64,000 bases of DNA from Lineus longissimus (GCF_910592395.1 NC_088310.1:8253501-8317500), one strand, 5' to 3'. Shown: positions 42,987 to 55,854, numbered from the stretch's first letter. Notes: generated by a model not told the origin, from the sequence alone. Numbers and translations: made by a program.

Positions 42987-45644
42987 TTATTTATCATAAC
43001 ATTCCAGCAATTCCGTGGAATGCAATGCGCTCCCAGAATAGAAAGCTATATTTTCAGCTTCTTTATCCGACGGTTTTATAGTTAGCCCTTTTGCGCGAAT
43101 CACTTTGTGCTGATAGGAGGTGTAAAACATGTTGCTATAAGTAGCGCGTTATCGTTATCGCATCAAACCAGCTGATGGGATCGGCTTATCCGCAATAATT
43201 ATCAAAACATCGGCTCCTGTACGGATTCCAGAACACCGTGCATGCCAAGCAACCCCGAGGGCCGAATACCGCTCGCCGTGTGACTGTGTTAGCGTTGCTG
43301 GGTCATCTGACAGGTTGACAATTCCCGATCAGCCTGTTGTCTCCACGTTTGGAGATTTTGAATAAAGATTTGCATTCTTGATAACTATTTGGCCATTAAC
43401 CAAGAGGAATGTCAGGTGAATGGGATGCATTTCATGGTGTCTTCTTCCAATCAGTGACAGTCTGTTGCCCAGCCCCTTGTCAAAAGCTGGTTGTCCATGC
43501 TCTTCAAGAGTGTCAGCCACTTCAGGAGGATCAAAGAAATACACAGTAAAATATGTCCATATGTATGGATAGGCAGCCAAGATATCAGGGTACGACTGGA
43601 TGCTTAGACTGAGCACGCCACTTTGTCTTCATATATGATGGTCTTTTAATATTGTATAGCCATAGGTGCGAATCAATACTATGTCAATTTTATGACTCAT
43701 CAAAGTTTCGCTTGGACCAAAAGTTGACGCCCCTTGTTATTGTCCGTCTCCATAATGGAGGCCACCCCAGTCAACTGGTCAACCTGCATCAGGGTTGATG
43801 TACAGCTTCACAGTGTGCGCCCCTATAATATGCCCACTTCCTTTCCATGTGCTAGGTGTAGTCCACTGTCCATCTGGAGAGCTTGCTTTACAATGATTCT
43901 GGTGATGCGTTAACTGGTGAATATGGTTGGATTCATGGTCTGGTTGCAATGGTCAATGAAACTGTGCTGGTTCAGTGGTTTTAGTAGTCGCACGCCCCTG
44001 CCGCATTACACATACTCGCTTGAGTCGTCTATCATGTTCCCTGCTGTTGCTTTATCATAATCATTCGAGGCTTGATGCCCCTCCTGGGGCCTTTGCCTGT
44101 GCACAGGGCCTACATACAGTAGTATGGGGGATGCTCACTATGTTGCAGATAGGCCTCCCCTGCCTCTGTGGACATGGTGGGGGTGGGTGTGGGTGGGTCA
44201 GGGACGCCTTGAGCGCATTGTTGCATGCACAATTTTCGTTTGGGTCTTTTCAGTTTGGTTTGTACCAGTAGATTCTTTGATGTTTCTAGTGTTGTGTGGG
44301 TGATCCTGTTGGAACACTGTAAACAATGTCATAATCATGCATGATGACAAATTGACATTGTCACCCATAAATTATGACAGGAAGGCTCAACTCTCATGGT
44401 TAGCCTGTCATTATACATTGGCACACTCCAATTGACATTACTATTGAAAGCAATATCCTGCTCCTATTTATATAGATCTTCACCATTTGTGATTAAGAAT
44501 GGTGTAAAGAGCCATGTCGAGCCATTATCATATGATCAGTCGCCTATCAATAGTACATGACTGTGTGTTTGCGGTTGACAAGCATGCTGGTCTATGGGAT
44601 GTTTTGAGCTGTCCTGTAGGTCAGCTTTTGTGTCTGTTTTTCTTGTATTTTGCCCCTGCCCTTGTTACCTCAAGAGATGCCTTGGAATATACTTGTAAAT
44701 TGTCAAAGTGTCCTCCAATTGGTCTTTATATGGTTAGTTGCAGGTAGTAATCTCAGATATGTCAGATTGGATGAAGTCTTCACCCTACTATAATGTAAAA
44801 ATGTTGGTCCCACCAAACCAAAATAGGCAGCGGAGGACACAGTTGTCACACACCGCATTTTGTAATAAAGCATCTTGACACACAAGACTTCGAAATTATT
44901 CAATCTTATTGGAAGTAACTTTTTGGTGATATAGATTTAGAGACAAGATTCTGTTATCAACAGTTTATTTGTAAAGATTTTAGGAAGAATACAGAACTTT
45001 CTGAACAATATAGTCATTTGGTTAAAATGGTACACAAGTTACAGTTTCAATTTCATGGGAGTATATTCACGTGTCCTTTGTCGACATAATAGTTCTTTAG
45101 TAATCATGCAGGTATTTCCAATATTGATGCAGCTGGACATGAAGGCTACACCTTCATGTACCTTTGTTCAATTTACATGTAATTCAACAGGCAAATTGAA
45201 TGCGGAGTGTATGGGATGTTGCATTTAACATTGTGCATGCAAATCATGACATGATTATTAACTAACCCTTAAAAGGGAATTTCTAGGAGCGATACAATGC
45301 CCTTTCTGTGCCTCTTCCATGGAACCCTCTTGTTCACATGTTCATCAGGTGGAATCTACATAGCTAACTGAACTGCACCAGACTTTTAAACAGGAAATGA
45401 GAATGTACATTTTCTCAGTTTTGGTGTGAGTGTAAGACGAGTATTAGTTCAGCTTTATCAGTAACCCATCCTGAGATACAGGGTTTTGATATTCCTACCT
45501 ATATATAGCGAGCAGATGCATATTCCTTGGGTAAAACTGTTATGTCGAACATTGTGTCCCTTTAATTTGCAGTCATCGCAAAAATAAAAGGGTTTACATC
45601 AAAGTCAGTACACCAGGAATCAATTCCTGTGACGCTGACTACTG

Positions 45645-45893
45645 TCACAGGACGCTGACTACTGTCATCCTTATTTCGATATCATTCCACCATCCAGGTG
45701 GACCAATCATTGACTCAATAGATCGCATGAAGTAATCGTGGACGCTACACCTCCAGGCATGATTTGGTATTGATTTATCGCCGATTGCTAGGCAACCGAA
45801 GATGACTGCCTCCCGGACTGGTTTGAGACGATAACCGCAAATTATTGCTTCATTACACATGCTGCACACCTTTGATGTAATGCAATCAGACAT
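45645..45893 (-). CDS. Unassigned 82-residue ORF
   Basis: Starts MSDCITSKVCSMCNEA and contains further Cys/His residues (FGCLAIGD, HAWRCSVHDYF) and GPPGWWNDIEI. Composition is protein-like rather than repetitive. There is no recognised family, no splice support and no strong start context. It lies 395 bp downstream of the 208-residue ORF on the same strand and could be a fragment or chance. Confidence 0.25.
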   Translation of the reverse strand: MSDCITSKVCSMCNEAIICGYRLKPVREAVIFGCLAIGDKSIPNHAWRCSVHDYFMRSIESMIGPPGWWNDIEIRMTVVSVL

Positions 45894-46287
45894 CGTTTTT
45901 TTGCCGCAGCGAAAATCATCTGTACCTTCTTGGGTGGGTTCATTGTGATGTTATCCTGCCTGCAGGCAAGCGAGTTGGCTTGACGATTATCATGGCAATA
46001 GTCTCAAGTCTTATATCCATGTATCTATCCTGTAGTCTTATATTCTTCCAAATGAGAGAAAGCATTGTAGGCTGATCAGAGCATTTTTACTTTGCCCCCA
46101 AAATCTTGTTTCACCTTTTTGGATTTTGCCCAGAGCCTATCCCCCGTAGGTTAATGACCTCAAATCAATACCGGCACGGTATGCAGCACTTTATACACGA
46201 AAGCACAGCCTCAGATCTAATGATTATTATGCAGTTTGTCGTCATTAGTAGAGTCATACGACTTGGAAATGATCAGAGATGAGAAAA

Positions 46288-46914
46288 TTATTCATCTTCA
46301 TCATCCAGACCAAGATCTGCCCGAATTTCAACCAATGACTTAAGAGTTTTTGCCGTCATGCGACAAACCTTCAAATCGCGATGTCTGAACATAAAAAATG
46401 GACTCTCCTCGCTGATATCCTCGTCTTCGCTGATCTGTAATTTGTGGTAGATACTCCTGGTGCCGAGCATCGCGTCTGCTCCGATGGAGAAATGTTTGGC
46501 GTACGTGTCTCGCACAATTATCGGATTTGGTCCGAGTTCCAATCTGATATCGTACTTGGAGATCGTGTCCATGAATATATCACATATGCCTTTTGAACTG
46601 AAGACCGGGACTGGAACGATGCCAGTTTGTGATTTGCGAGGATCCTGGTTGTGTTTCACCCATTGCTGAAGCAGCAGCAAGACGTTGTCGATGTCGATTT
46701 TAGTAGCCTGAGACGGTTCAGCACCGACGAAGAGCGCACACGATTCGTTGTTCGTATGGATGTGATGCTGCGGGTCAACGTTCTTTAAGAAAGCAGCTTC
46801 TGGCTCGAGCGTGGTATTGTTGAGTTTCAGGGCGGCTAATCTGAGGATTTCTTGAGGTGATACCTCGTTACACGTAGGCAATACGTCAAAAACAATGTAG
46901 CTCGAAGCCATCAT
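46288..46914 (-). CDS. Intronless 208-aa protein of unknown family
   Basis: A single open frame MMASSYIVFDVLPTC to a very acidic end (LGLDDEDE). The second ATG has A at -3 and G at +4. Composition is balanced, with ordered-looking blocks such as EILRLAALKLNN, KIDIDNVLLLLQQWVKHN, FSSKGICDIFMDTI, LELGPNPIIVRDTYAKHF and FFMFRHRDLKVCRMTAKTL. There is no signal peptide, membrane segment or zinc motif. It could be a fast-evolving cytosolic or nuclear protein, a retrocopy (no introns in an intron-rich genome) or one exon of a larger gene. No poly(A) tract or terminal repeats flank it. Confidence 0.7.
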   Translation of the reverse strand: MMASSYIVFDVLPTCNEVSPQEILRLAALKLNNTTLEPEAAFLKNVDPQHHIHTNNESCALFVGAEPSQATKIDIDNVLLLLQQWVKHNQDPRKSQTGIVPVPVFSSKGICDIFMDTISKYDIRLELGPNPIIVRDTYAKHFSIGADAMLGTRSIYHKLQISEDEDISEESPFFMFRHRDLKVCRMTAKTLKSLVEIRADLGLDDEDE

Positions 46915-48857
46915 CGTGAATTATTGCGAGTTTATGGCGGAGGTTTGAAGAAAATCTGCGATGCTTTTAATTAAAATGAAACACGTGTCGGGTTTCACAG
47001 CTCGAGCAGATAAGTGGGGGTGAGTTTTTCACTCCTGAAGATTATCGGGTGACAATCTCGGGAAATTGAGTGCAAAACCGAAGCAGGGCTCGTGTTAATT
47101 GATTCAGTGTTTTTTCCCGCCAGCTGCCTTGATGCCACTGGAATGTCAGTGATGGGAGTTTTTAGACCCGACAGAATTGCAGCACTTCTTTCGGAACGGT
47201 AAGGTCACAGGTGGTCCTTTAGTGGTGTTCCCAAACATCGATGAAAAAAGGACGACTTATGATTCTGCTAAGAATATCCTGGTCTTGTTTTTGCACACTG
47301 CAGTCAACTATTAATTGCACTCATGAATATCCTTTAAAAAATGTCTCTGCGTTAATTAGTCACTATAGTAAGCTCATCCTGCCTTGTTGAACGAATTCTG
47401 TCTGGAGAAAAAGTCTTCCAATTGCAGCTGAAGAAGAAGAAGGATCAGTCACTACAACTGTTTGCACTGACAATCTGGGCAATGTTGCAAACACCATTCA
47501 CACTGTTATGCCTATTTAGCAAAGAAACTGATTCGATAATGTGATCTTTTCACCTTTCACTACAGGGTGAGACTCTGTTCTTTACAAAAGCCCTACCTTT
47601 TAAGACTGCAATTCCCTACAGAAAATGCGAGTCGTTTTTCACAGCACTTTTCAAAAGTCCTGTTCACTTGTCGAATTGAATGGTACCTCCTGTAGCATCC
47701 TTTGAATCTAATTGTCTCGCTCTGTCAGCTTTTGTCTGTGAATAGAGACGCCAAACTTGAGAATAATGCAGAGAAAACTGTTTCGGACTGCTGCGTTTAT
47801 GAAAAGTGTCTGGCCTATAGTTGTCTCTTGGCAGGAAAGAAACACCTTAGTGGTCTATTCCAATTCGAAAGAAGTTGATTGTCTTTTGATTTCGTTATTG
47901 GTACATATCCACACTGGTACATATGTCAAATGTATGTAGATCCAAGAAATTGATAGCCGTTGCTGAATCAGCAAGAAGAAGTCAAAGTTCAATCTTATGT
48001 CCTCTGTCATGTGGCCATTGTGTTAAATTCACCACAGTTCACAGTTCACTATTCTATTTTCAAGAACATTCTATCCATGCAGTTTCTCTGAATCGAAGAA
48101 AAGTTCTGTACACCAACCGATAAGCTGAAGTTCAGAAGCTTTAATGACAAATCTTCAGATGGTTCTTGCACTTCAGTACTTCCCTTTCCTTTTGGTTTTT
48201 CCCAAGTCTGAGGGCTTGACCAGGCAGGTCTGAAGTGTTTTGTTGTGTTTAATCATTGTTAAGTATGAAAAACATGTACAATGAGAAAGTTGTCCTATAT
48301 TTCCAAAAATAGGTTATTCTGTTAAAAAAATTGTAACTTCAATTGCATGAAGGGCACATTGATCACCAGCTCTCGAATTATCAGACTGGAGCAGTGATTT
48401 TATTGTCGTTTCCCCCATAGGTGAAAGAAGATCTGGGCTGGCATGAAGGCCACTTTTGAGGGTCCACTGACTCTCATGGCAGCAGTGGCCTTAGGTTAAA
48501 ATTCGAGCCCTGCATCACTCATGAGGCTGGTCTTCATTGCATTGCGCCTTTTGTTGTGAAAGTCTCAAGTTGTTTTTATAGTCCGATGTAATATCCTCTT
48601 CATTTGTTGTTCTGGACAGGACACTGTACCTTTAAAATTCGTCTCTTACATATGTAATGTTGTTGTCACGACTTGTGGTCACATGGGGTCCAAAACATAA
48701 ATGTTACAATGCCTTCTCTTGACGAATCAAAACCACTTTCTCATTCCCGAGGCTATTAGAAGTGTCCGATTAATTTGCATAATTCTTAGAGAAATTTTTA
48801 AAAATTTCAGCTCAAATACCATAGGCATCCTACACTCTTAAAATTGGGTGAACAACT

Positions 48858-49038
48858 ACAGTAGAACCTCTCTATTAAGGACACCCTCAGGACTGACAAA
48901 TGCTGTCCTTAATAGAGAGGTGTCCTGATTAGGGAGGTCAAATTGAAGTGAAACAACCAATTTGGGACCAGAACTCATGTCCTTAATAGAGTGGGTGTCC
49001 TTAATAGAGGGGTGTCCGCTAAGGGAGGTGCCACTGTA
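48858..49038 (+). mobile_element. MITE of the AGAACCTCTCTATTAAGGACAC family, copy D (best preserved)
   Basis: TACAGTAGAACCTCTCTATT at the left and GGGAGGTGCCACTGTA at the right, TA at both ends. Inside are four GTCC-TTAATAGAGNGG modules, two per orientation. It is close in sequence to copy B (27932-28112). Confidence 0.9.
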
Positions 49039-49248
49039 CTTGTACATGTAGTGTGCTAGCCTTTAGTATCTACATGATATGCTTAAGACAACATGTTATA
49101 CATGTATTGTAAGGGAGACGCCAGTAATATCGCTATGTGATAAACATGTACATGTATTATGTTGGCAATGAAATGATAATTCTCATCGAATGGTTTCTAT
49201 GTTCGTGAGGATCTTGTGATGAAAAGTCAGTCTTGTCAAAGAAAGGTT

Positions 49249-49848
49249 TACCGTATTTTGCTGCGTATAAAACGCACCGGGTATAAAGCGCACCCATTGA
49301 GTCCGTAGACAAAATCCAGACATAAGGCGCACCTACGTATAACACGCAGTACATTTTACATACTACAGGTATGCACAATGTAACTTCTGAGATGCCCCCT
49401 GCCTATCTTTCCTTCGTAGAAGCCTCGCTTTGATGTTAAATCATGGCGGCACACGATCAGCTGATTTATCGATTTGGATTTATCTCGCATCTACGCTCTG
49501 AATATTGCCGCTAAGGACCCTCAAAAACATTTATAGAAGTAACTGAAATGATAATGAGGATACTAATATGTATTGCGTACAGAACAGGCGAGTTAGCATC
49601 GGTGAATTATGCAAAGTGCATCGATATTCCCGATTTTTCTTTCGTGCAAAAATATAAAATGCGCCGACTTGGTTGCGAGCCAAAAAAGCCGTCAAAAGAA
49701 ATGAGTTGATGGAAAAAATCTTGTGATCATTCGGTGGCTTCCTAGGGCTAGGCCATAGATAACACGCACCTTCGTATAACGCGCACCCCCCGATTTTAGG
49801 GCTTTCTTGGGTCAAAAAGCTGCGCCTTATACGCAGCATAATACGGTA
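49249..49848. mobile_element. DNA transposon remnant with TACCGTATTTTGCTGCGTAT termini
   Basis: The left end TACCGTATTTTGCTGCGTAT and right end ATACGCAGCATAATACGGTA are inverted with small differences. The next 80 bp on each side repeat ATAAAACGCACC/GCGCACC modules that also pair. About 600 bp, flanked by TA. No transposase ORF is recognisable inside; the minus-strand open frame at 49531-49839 is interrupted low-information sequence. Similar 'CCGTATTTT...CGCACC' ends are widespread in animal genomes. Confidence 0.8.
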
Positions 49849-51849
49849 TTAGTATGAGCTGATACGCGAGCTGGAAAATAGGGGACAGCACTGCATTTCT
49901 CATCAGAATTCGTATGTTGCTATCAATTTCAAAGATTTTTCATGAATTCAGGAGGGGGGTGCGTGCGTCTAATGCCCCCTCCTAGGATCCCCGTCTGGTA
50001 GGGAAGAGACTGCACTATTTATTGAATGGTTAATGTAATATTGTACAACAATGACTGTCGTAATATTGTACAACAATGACTGAGTCAGGATGGCACATTG
50101 TGATGTAATAATGGGAAGAACTTCAAGAAGCTGCAGTCAGTTGTGTCAGAGAAATCGGTCCTTTTGACATGTTTTCACTGCCCTAAAGTCTGTAAGATAA
50201 TCTTATTGTCCTCAGTAAAACACAGACTGGAAGAGTCATCTGCATGTGGTACTGAACATTACCCAGTGATAAAAATATTGGGTTGAGCGTCAACAAGGAC
50301 ATCATTACCCTCAATAAACTACACTGGGCGATTTTAATGAAAGTAGGAGGAAACCAGAGACCGCAGGGGAAACCTACGGTGTCAAAGTCGCCGCCTCTAT
50401 CGCATGAGCTACTGAGACCGACAAGGAGTCGGCCCCGGGACCTTCAGAGGTGACAGGTGCTGGCGTTTCCACTACAACAGCCATTGATACGGCCATGTTT
50501 TATGATTGAAATGGGGGAATAATTGATGTTGTCAGATCAGTCTATACTTACTTGTGCCATCTGGGACGGAAACAAACTGGGTGAGTGTCCTGGTTCACCT
50601 TCCTTATTGATCGGCAATTTGTATGTCGGACAATTCAGATTTAGTGCTGCACTGAATTAACTTTGGTTGTGCTGGGACTCAGTCAGTTGGTGTTTACGAC
50701 TAACTAGTGCAGGCCAGCATGGCAATGTCTGTCGCGAGCAAAGACATAACACAAGTTTGCACAGGTGTGATTTCACATCTTAAAAAACGATTATTTGTGA
50801 TATTGATATGGCATACCTTATGTTTTACATTCTTGAAGTTACTGGGGCGACTACCAAAAATAGCTGAGTATCAATATATTTCAAGCACTGTTTCACAGCG
50901 ACCCATACGTCAGTCGTGTCATGCTGTGGTTGCCTAATTTCTATGACACGGGCCAATAAATTGTTCATGTTCTTTGTAGTAGGCAGCAAACATGTTGAAT
51001 GGGTCAAAATGTCCAAGTGGTGAATTCTCTTCATTCCAAATACAACTTGCACCCTTCAAAAAAGGATCGACTCATCGATACATTTCATCATCGGCACCAG
51101 ATGTCATGATGTTGTGGCCTAATTTTCAATCGAGAAAAGCGTATGCTTGTGTTAACCGTACTCTTAAGTTTCGAAATTCTTTTCATTGCAGCTGCTGGCG
51201 CCGAAGTGAGAAAGAATCAAGTACTGCCAAGTCAACGATACAAATAAAGATGACTTCAACCGAGTCATCGAAACAGTAGCCTCATCCGACCTGCCACTAC
51301 CAAGATTGCCTCTCAGAACTTCTTTCCTGCATACCAACACCACGGCAGGATTAATCTGACACGAATATTGGCCAGCTTGCCATGGGTGAACTGACGTTCT
51401 AGCCGGGGCATTTGACGCTCGCTATAAGGACGACACTGACATATTTATCTCTTGGTCATTTCCGTGGAGAGTTTGGTCAATGGAAGTAAGACAGATGGGC
51501 TCATTTGGTAGACCTGGGGATGTAATCAGAGAGGATAACTTTTAAAGGGCACAACCATTGAGAATATCATACAGTGTGATGTTTCTTGTGGATGGTGTTG
51601 TTCAGGGGCTTGTTTGTTGTAAATGATTATCACAACAAAACGGAATAGCATGGGATAAAATTACGATAATGTTATATTTCTGATGGATCTATCGAATCTG
51701 GGTTCTAAATCAGGCCCAATGTGTTTCGTGGTCTGAGCGTTAATTGGTTATGTTAGGCATGTGCCGTAGGAAGGTCTTTCATAAGTGTGATATTTGGCAA
51801 GTGTGTGCAGTGTGGTTAAGTGTGTTCGTGAAGGATAGGACAGGACAAG

Positions 51850-54800
51850 ATGGAGGGACATTTTCTGCGGAATTCCCCGCAGCGTGCGAGTCATAATCTG
51901 GTGATTGGCCACTCGTCACCGGGTCAAAATGGCCAGTGCGGGGACAAAATGAGACAGCGTGCTATGCAGGCTGTCGAGTACTATCAAAAGATGCAGCGGA
52001 ATCCGGATAATTTTAAACGCTACTCAGACGCCACGACTGCGTCTGCAGAGGGGTATCTCTCTGACGGGAGTAGTGCGCCGAGCAGAGAGGGCGCTGTCGA
52101 TAACTATTACCGTGTCAAGTTAAAAGGTCACGGACAAAGTGGTGAGGCGAGGAACTCTTATGCTGAGCGGAAACAGGTCCCGTTGGCTAACACGCACTGG
52201 AAGACAGTCATGTCTCCTCCGAGTGCGGTTGGTGGAGTACCTTATAGTCGAAGCAATACACAACAACAACCGGAGCCAAAGATTTTAGCCAGTTCTGTTC
52301 CTGTGCATAGTTCTGTGCCGCCTCCTAGTCGCCATAAGTACCCAAAATGGCATAAAAAGTCACCGGAGAAGGGTAATCTGTATCGGAGTAACAGTAGTCT
52401 TGATATTGATCAGGTGGATGAGGCACCACCTGTTGTCACTCCTAGTAACAAACAGAAAAACAAACCGGGTAAACCAGTCCTCCGGCGAGATTACGGCAGC
52501 ACGTCATCTCTAGATCTTCTCGGGCAGAGTAATCCCGAGAAAGATAGCTTTTTCTCAATGTTGAAGAATTATCGAAACGATAACTTGGACCAGCGTAGTC
52601 CTGCCCCTGCGAAAATTCAACAGTTGTTGGGCGGTAAAATTGACCTTACAAAATCGACTGAAAATAATAGTGTGAATTTCGCAAATGTGAAACAAAATAA
52701 CGTTGCTGCTGTGGTCGAACAGGATTCGACGGACGGGATGACGAGCCCGAAAACAAAGGCTAAGTTCACCAAAGGGAAGGAGAAGTCGAGAAAGGATAGT
52801 GGTCCTGCGCTATTTCGTAAGCTACGTGGTGCAAAAAGTGATGGGACTGAAACGACGGGTAAAGTTCCGGATAATTCCGATGAATTGGACGAACGGCTGC
52901 GTCGGAAAGCGTTCGTACATTATGACTGTCAGAGTATCGGTTTGAACCTTCTCGATCAGATAAAAAATCGTAATCTCTTGAACAAGCGTCGGAATACGGC
53001 GACAGGTGCTTCGGCTGCGTCGGTGAGTTACTCGTTTGGTGGACAGGACGCCGACGCAGACTCCATCGATGACGACAATGGCGACGGCAAGAGTAACGAT
53101 CTTGTTCTCTCCTGTCCGTTCTTTCGCAACGAACTCGGCGGGGAGGAAGAACGAACGATAAGTCTGACGCGCATGTCAGCGGCGCGGCGCATGCAACAAC
53201 TTTTAGGGAATACAACCGTCTGTGATCCGGCCGCGCGGTCATCTTTGTGTAATGGTGTATCGACTTTAGACACTTCGACGAGTGCGGATGGATTTAGTGA
53301 GGTGCCGCTCATCATACATAAGGGATATGTAATAGAGTACGTCGACCAGGGAGCGTATTATTACAGGAACTACTTTTTACCTTATGGTGAGTATGGTGAA
53401 CAGGGAAGTATCTTTCAGCACAGGCAGCTGCTGTCTAACCCCTACGCCCCTACTAATGCCAATCGAGCTACCAGGCCCAGAACTCAGGGAAAAAAATTAC
53501 GATGGCGTTTTCAATACTGAGAAGTTAGAGCTAATTTGTTCAAGTTCTGATTGAATTTACAGAAGAAGTCAATTCTAAAGTGCGGAATGACTGAGTTTGC
53601 AGAAGAAATCAATTCCAAAAATAATGTATTTTTCATTCTGTTCGCCTTTGTTATGAAATATTGACATTCTCTGATCACATCGCGTATGCGGTAGCGACAC
53701 TATCGCTGGCGGACAGCTGCATGAATCCCTAACATGGAAACGATTACAGTTGATCGACTTGCCGCGGCACTCATTAAAATCCAATATCTAAATCGATAAA
53801 AAATTGAATGTATTTAATGGAGAATTTGCCTCCCAGCATCAGATGGCAATGACTTTTAACAACTTGCAGTAGATTTAGTTTTACATTAGTCTGGCTAAAA
53901 ATATTTTACCCATACAAATTAAGGTGGAATCCAAATTATGTCTTAGGATATACTAATGTAGACAATTTCAAGTTGCTGATAATATGGTGAACTGAAGATT
54001 GCCGCCAAATTACTGCTGTTGCCCTTCACCTGTTTTTTCTAGATGAGGGCTGATACAGGCCTAGCACAGTCTCACGGGCATGACAGGTAGCCTGAAACAT
54101 GGGAAGTATAGTAGGAAGAGATGTTCAAAACATGTGAATCACAAATATGAGCACATTAGAATTGCCTTTGAGAAGGCATGTTTATGAGAATTTCAGTTGA
54201 CATTATGCTCCCTTCTATTGTGTACACCTTTCCTTATAGTAAACTACTACACTCTCTACTTAAAATGTATGTCAATATCAGCTTGTGTTATTGAAAATAT
54301 CACGAATAATGCATCGTGTGCCAGATATCAGTCTCAGGAATTTAGATTTCGGTTCATTCCAGGCACTTGATTTAATTTCATTGATCTATTCAATCAGTGC
54401 ACAGAAGTCCACACGGACATATACCTTGTGCACACTTTTTACATGCATAGGCTGGGCCTACCTTTCACATGTAAGCGCTATGACAAATATTTTTGATGGG
54501 ACTTCAAAGTGTACGTGAAGTACATTATCCTACATTTCTACTTTTCGTCAAAACAATTGACACGCTCTGGGCCATCATAGTCTCCCAGAGTAGACGATAG
54601 CCTGGTTTTATAGTTTAGTTGTAAAAAGTAGGCCTTTATCAAATATGCTAGTGAAGAAATTCTATGTGTCAATAGGACAACCAATTTGTCGGGTCTGATA
54701 ATTTCATTTTCCAGGGCAAAATTGAACCCTACACTGTTCACTTACACTATTGGTACATTTTGGCTGACAACTGGGGCCAGTTGTCATCATGTGGAGGTTG

Positions 54801-55854
54801 AGACAGAGTTATGACTTTGGTTCAACAGGGATGGCCCCCTAAATCTCCTATTTCATAACCCCCAAAATACATTTAGGAGTAGAGCTCCACCAATGCATTT
54901 TAGGCCTGTGTCCCAGTACCAAGGATAAAGAGGACTAAGTAAGAAAGCAAGCACAAAGTAGAGGTGCTGATTTGGAAGGAGGGACAGCCTTGAGAGATTT
55001 TCATCAATTCTCTTATAGTTCTGACTTAAAGGGGTCTTTTTTCCACAGAGCATCAGAACTACTTTGGTAACGATGAGAACCTGGGGCCCGTTGCAATCAG
55101 CATTTACCGTGGCAAGGTGGAGGATGGGGACAAGGCTGCGAACAAACCAGGAGAAAACCTGACGTTTCAATACCGGATTATCATCCGAACTAGTGAGGTA
55201 AGGGAAGGGTCAAGGTCATTATTCAAGGTCAACCTTAAGAAAAGAATCGGATGATTGGGATCTCACTCCCTGCAGAGGTTATCAGTCCGCTCTCTTCATA
55301 ACATAAACTTGATTACCATGTGCAAGTTCTGACAATAGGCAGGCAAACGAATTTGCTGATTAGTTGTAAGTTTATACATTTCATGATATCACGTTTTGCC
55401 TTCTGTATCCCGTTGCAAGGAATGTAGCTAATTTTGTGAAAAAAGGTAATTGTTAATCGTGGAATGGCATGGTGCATTAACCCCTTGGCCTTAGCTCTAA
55501 ATGTGAAACTGCTTCAGAGATTTCTTTAAATCAGACACCTTCTCTGCCAGAAGTGCAAGAAAAGAACAAAACTGACATAATTTGTTGACGATAAAACTGT
55601 TTTTTACAATGAATCTGTTTTTATAAACAGATAAAGAACTTAACCCTTGATTTCGTACATTTCAGCTTTCAACGATCCGAGGTAGTGTTCTAGAGGAGGT
55701 TATACCATATTCCTCGCGTTTCAGCAGCAATCGTGGATTACCTTTCAAAGACATTTTGGATTATGTTGCTCCAGAGATTAACTTAGCAAGTTTGCGGCTG
55801 GCTATAAGTGGGCCAAAGACCTGTGAGGAGTTGATGAAGCTCGACGAACAGGGG
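51850..55854 (+). CDS. SIPA1L: SIPA1L-family RapGAP, N-terminal part (gene continues off window)
   Basis: Three coding exons, 51850-53386, 55049-55197 and 55666-55854, give 625 residues in phase (1, 0, 0). Family blocks occur in the order known from SIPA1L proteins: DYGSTSSLDLLG, DSFFSMLKNYRND, ALFRKLRGAKSD, HYDCQSIGLNLL, KRRNTATGASAASV, KSNDLVLSCPFFRNELGG, EYVDQGAYYYRNYF, EHQNYFGNDENLGPVAIS, YRIIIRTSE, TIRGSVLEEVIP and EELMKLDEQG. These proteins inactivate Rap GTPases at synapses and junctions. Only the entry into the RapGAP fold is here; the catalytic Asn helix, PDZ domain and C-terminal coiled coil lie in later exons. The last donor (GGG|GTGAGT) opens an intron longer than 8 kb. The first 200 residues are invertebrate-specific. 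A splice-acceptor-like site at 51191 suggests an upstream non-coding exon. Confidence 0.95.
53387..55048 (+). other. Intron 1 (coding) of the SIPA1L-like gene
   Basis: Donor TATG|GTGAGTAT, acceptor TTTTTTCCACAG. About 1.66 kb. I see no repeat family or exon inside. Confidence 0.75.

Larger units (their letters stand above)
37216..46287. other. Gene-poor, transposon-dense region
   Basis: Apart from the separately listed repeats I see no supportable gene. Long unassigned stretches are 38130-39730 (with a dispersed repeat pair), 40260-42120 and 43000-46280. Open frames at 43329-43616 and 45645-45893, both minus, read like protein but lack start, splice or family support. Confidence 0.5.
46915..51849. 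other. Spacer between the 208-aa ORF and the SIPA1L-like start
   Basis: It holds two inverted-repeat transposons (48858-49038 and 49249-49848) and a 24-bp direct duplication at 50037-50084 (TAATATTGTACAACAATGACT). The stretch from about 51192 (after the acceptor-like TTCTTTTCATTGCAG) to 51849 may be 5' UTR of the SIPA1L-like gene. Nothing else supportable. Confidence 0.45.

Noticed and set aside
42776-43085. ORFs reading repeated G-D-E-F-S / G-T-N-F-P peptides
   Set aside because: Translations of the 15-bp Foldback unit (a multiple of three, so frames stay open). The same applies to 58749-58988 and 59362-59583.
43329-43616. Minus-strand open frame of 95 codons (IWTYFTVYFFDPPEVAD region)
   Set aside because: Protein-like composition but begins at a non-ATG codon, with no acceptor, donor or family match that I can support.
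52766-53315. Minus-strand ORFs of 158 and 95 codons
   Set aside because: Antisense shadows of the SIPA1L-like first coding exon, whose RapGAP-family blocks are unambiguous on the plus strand.
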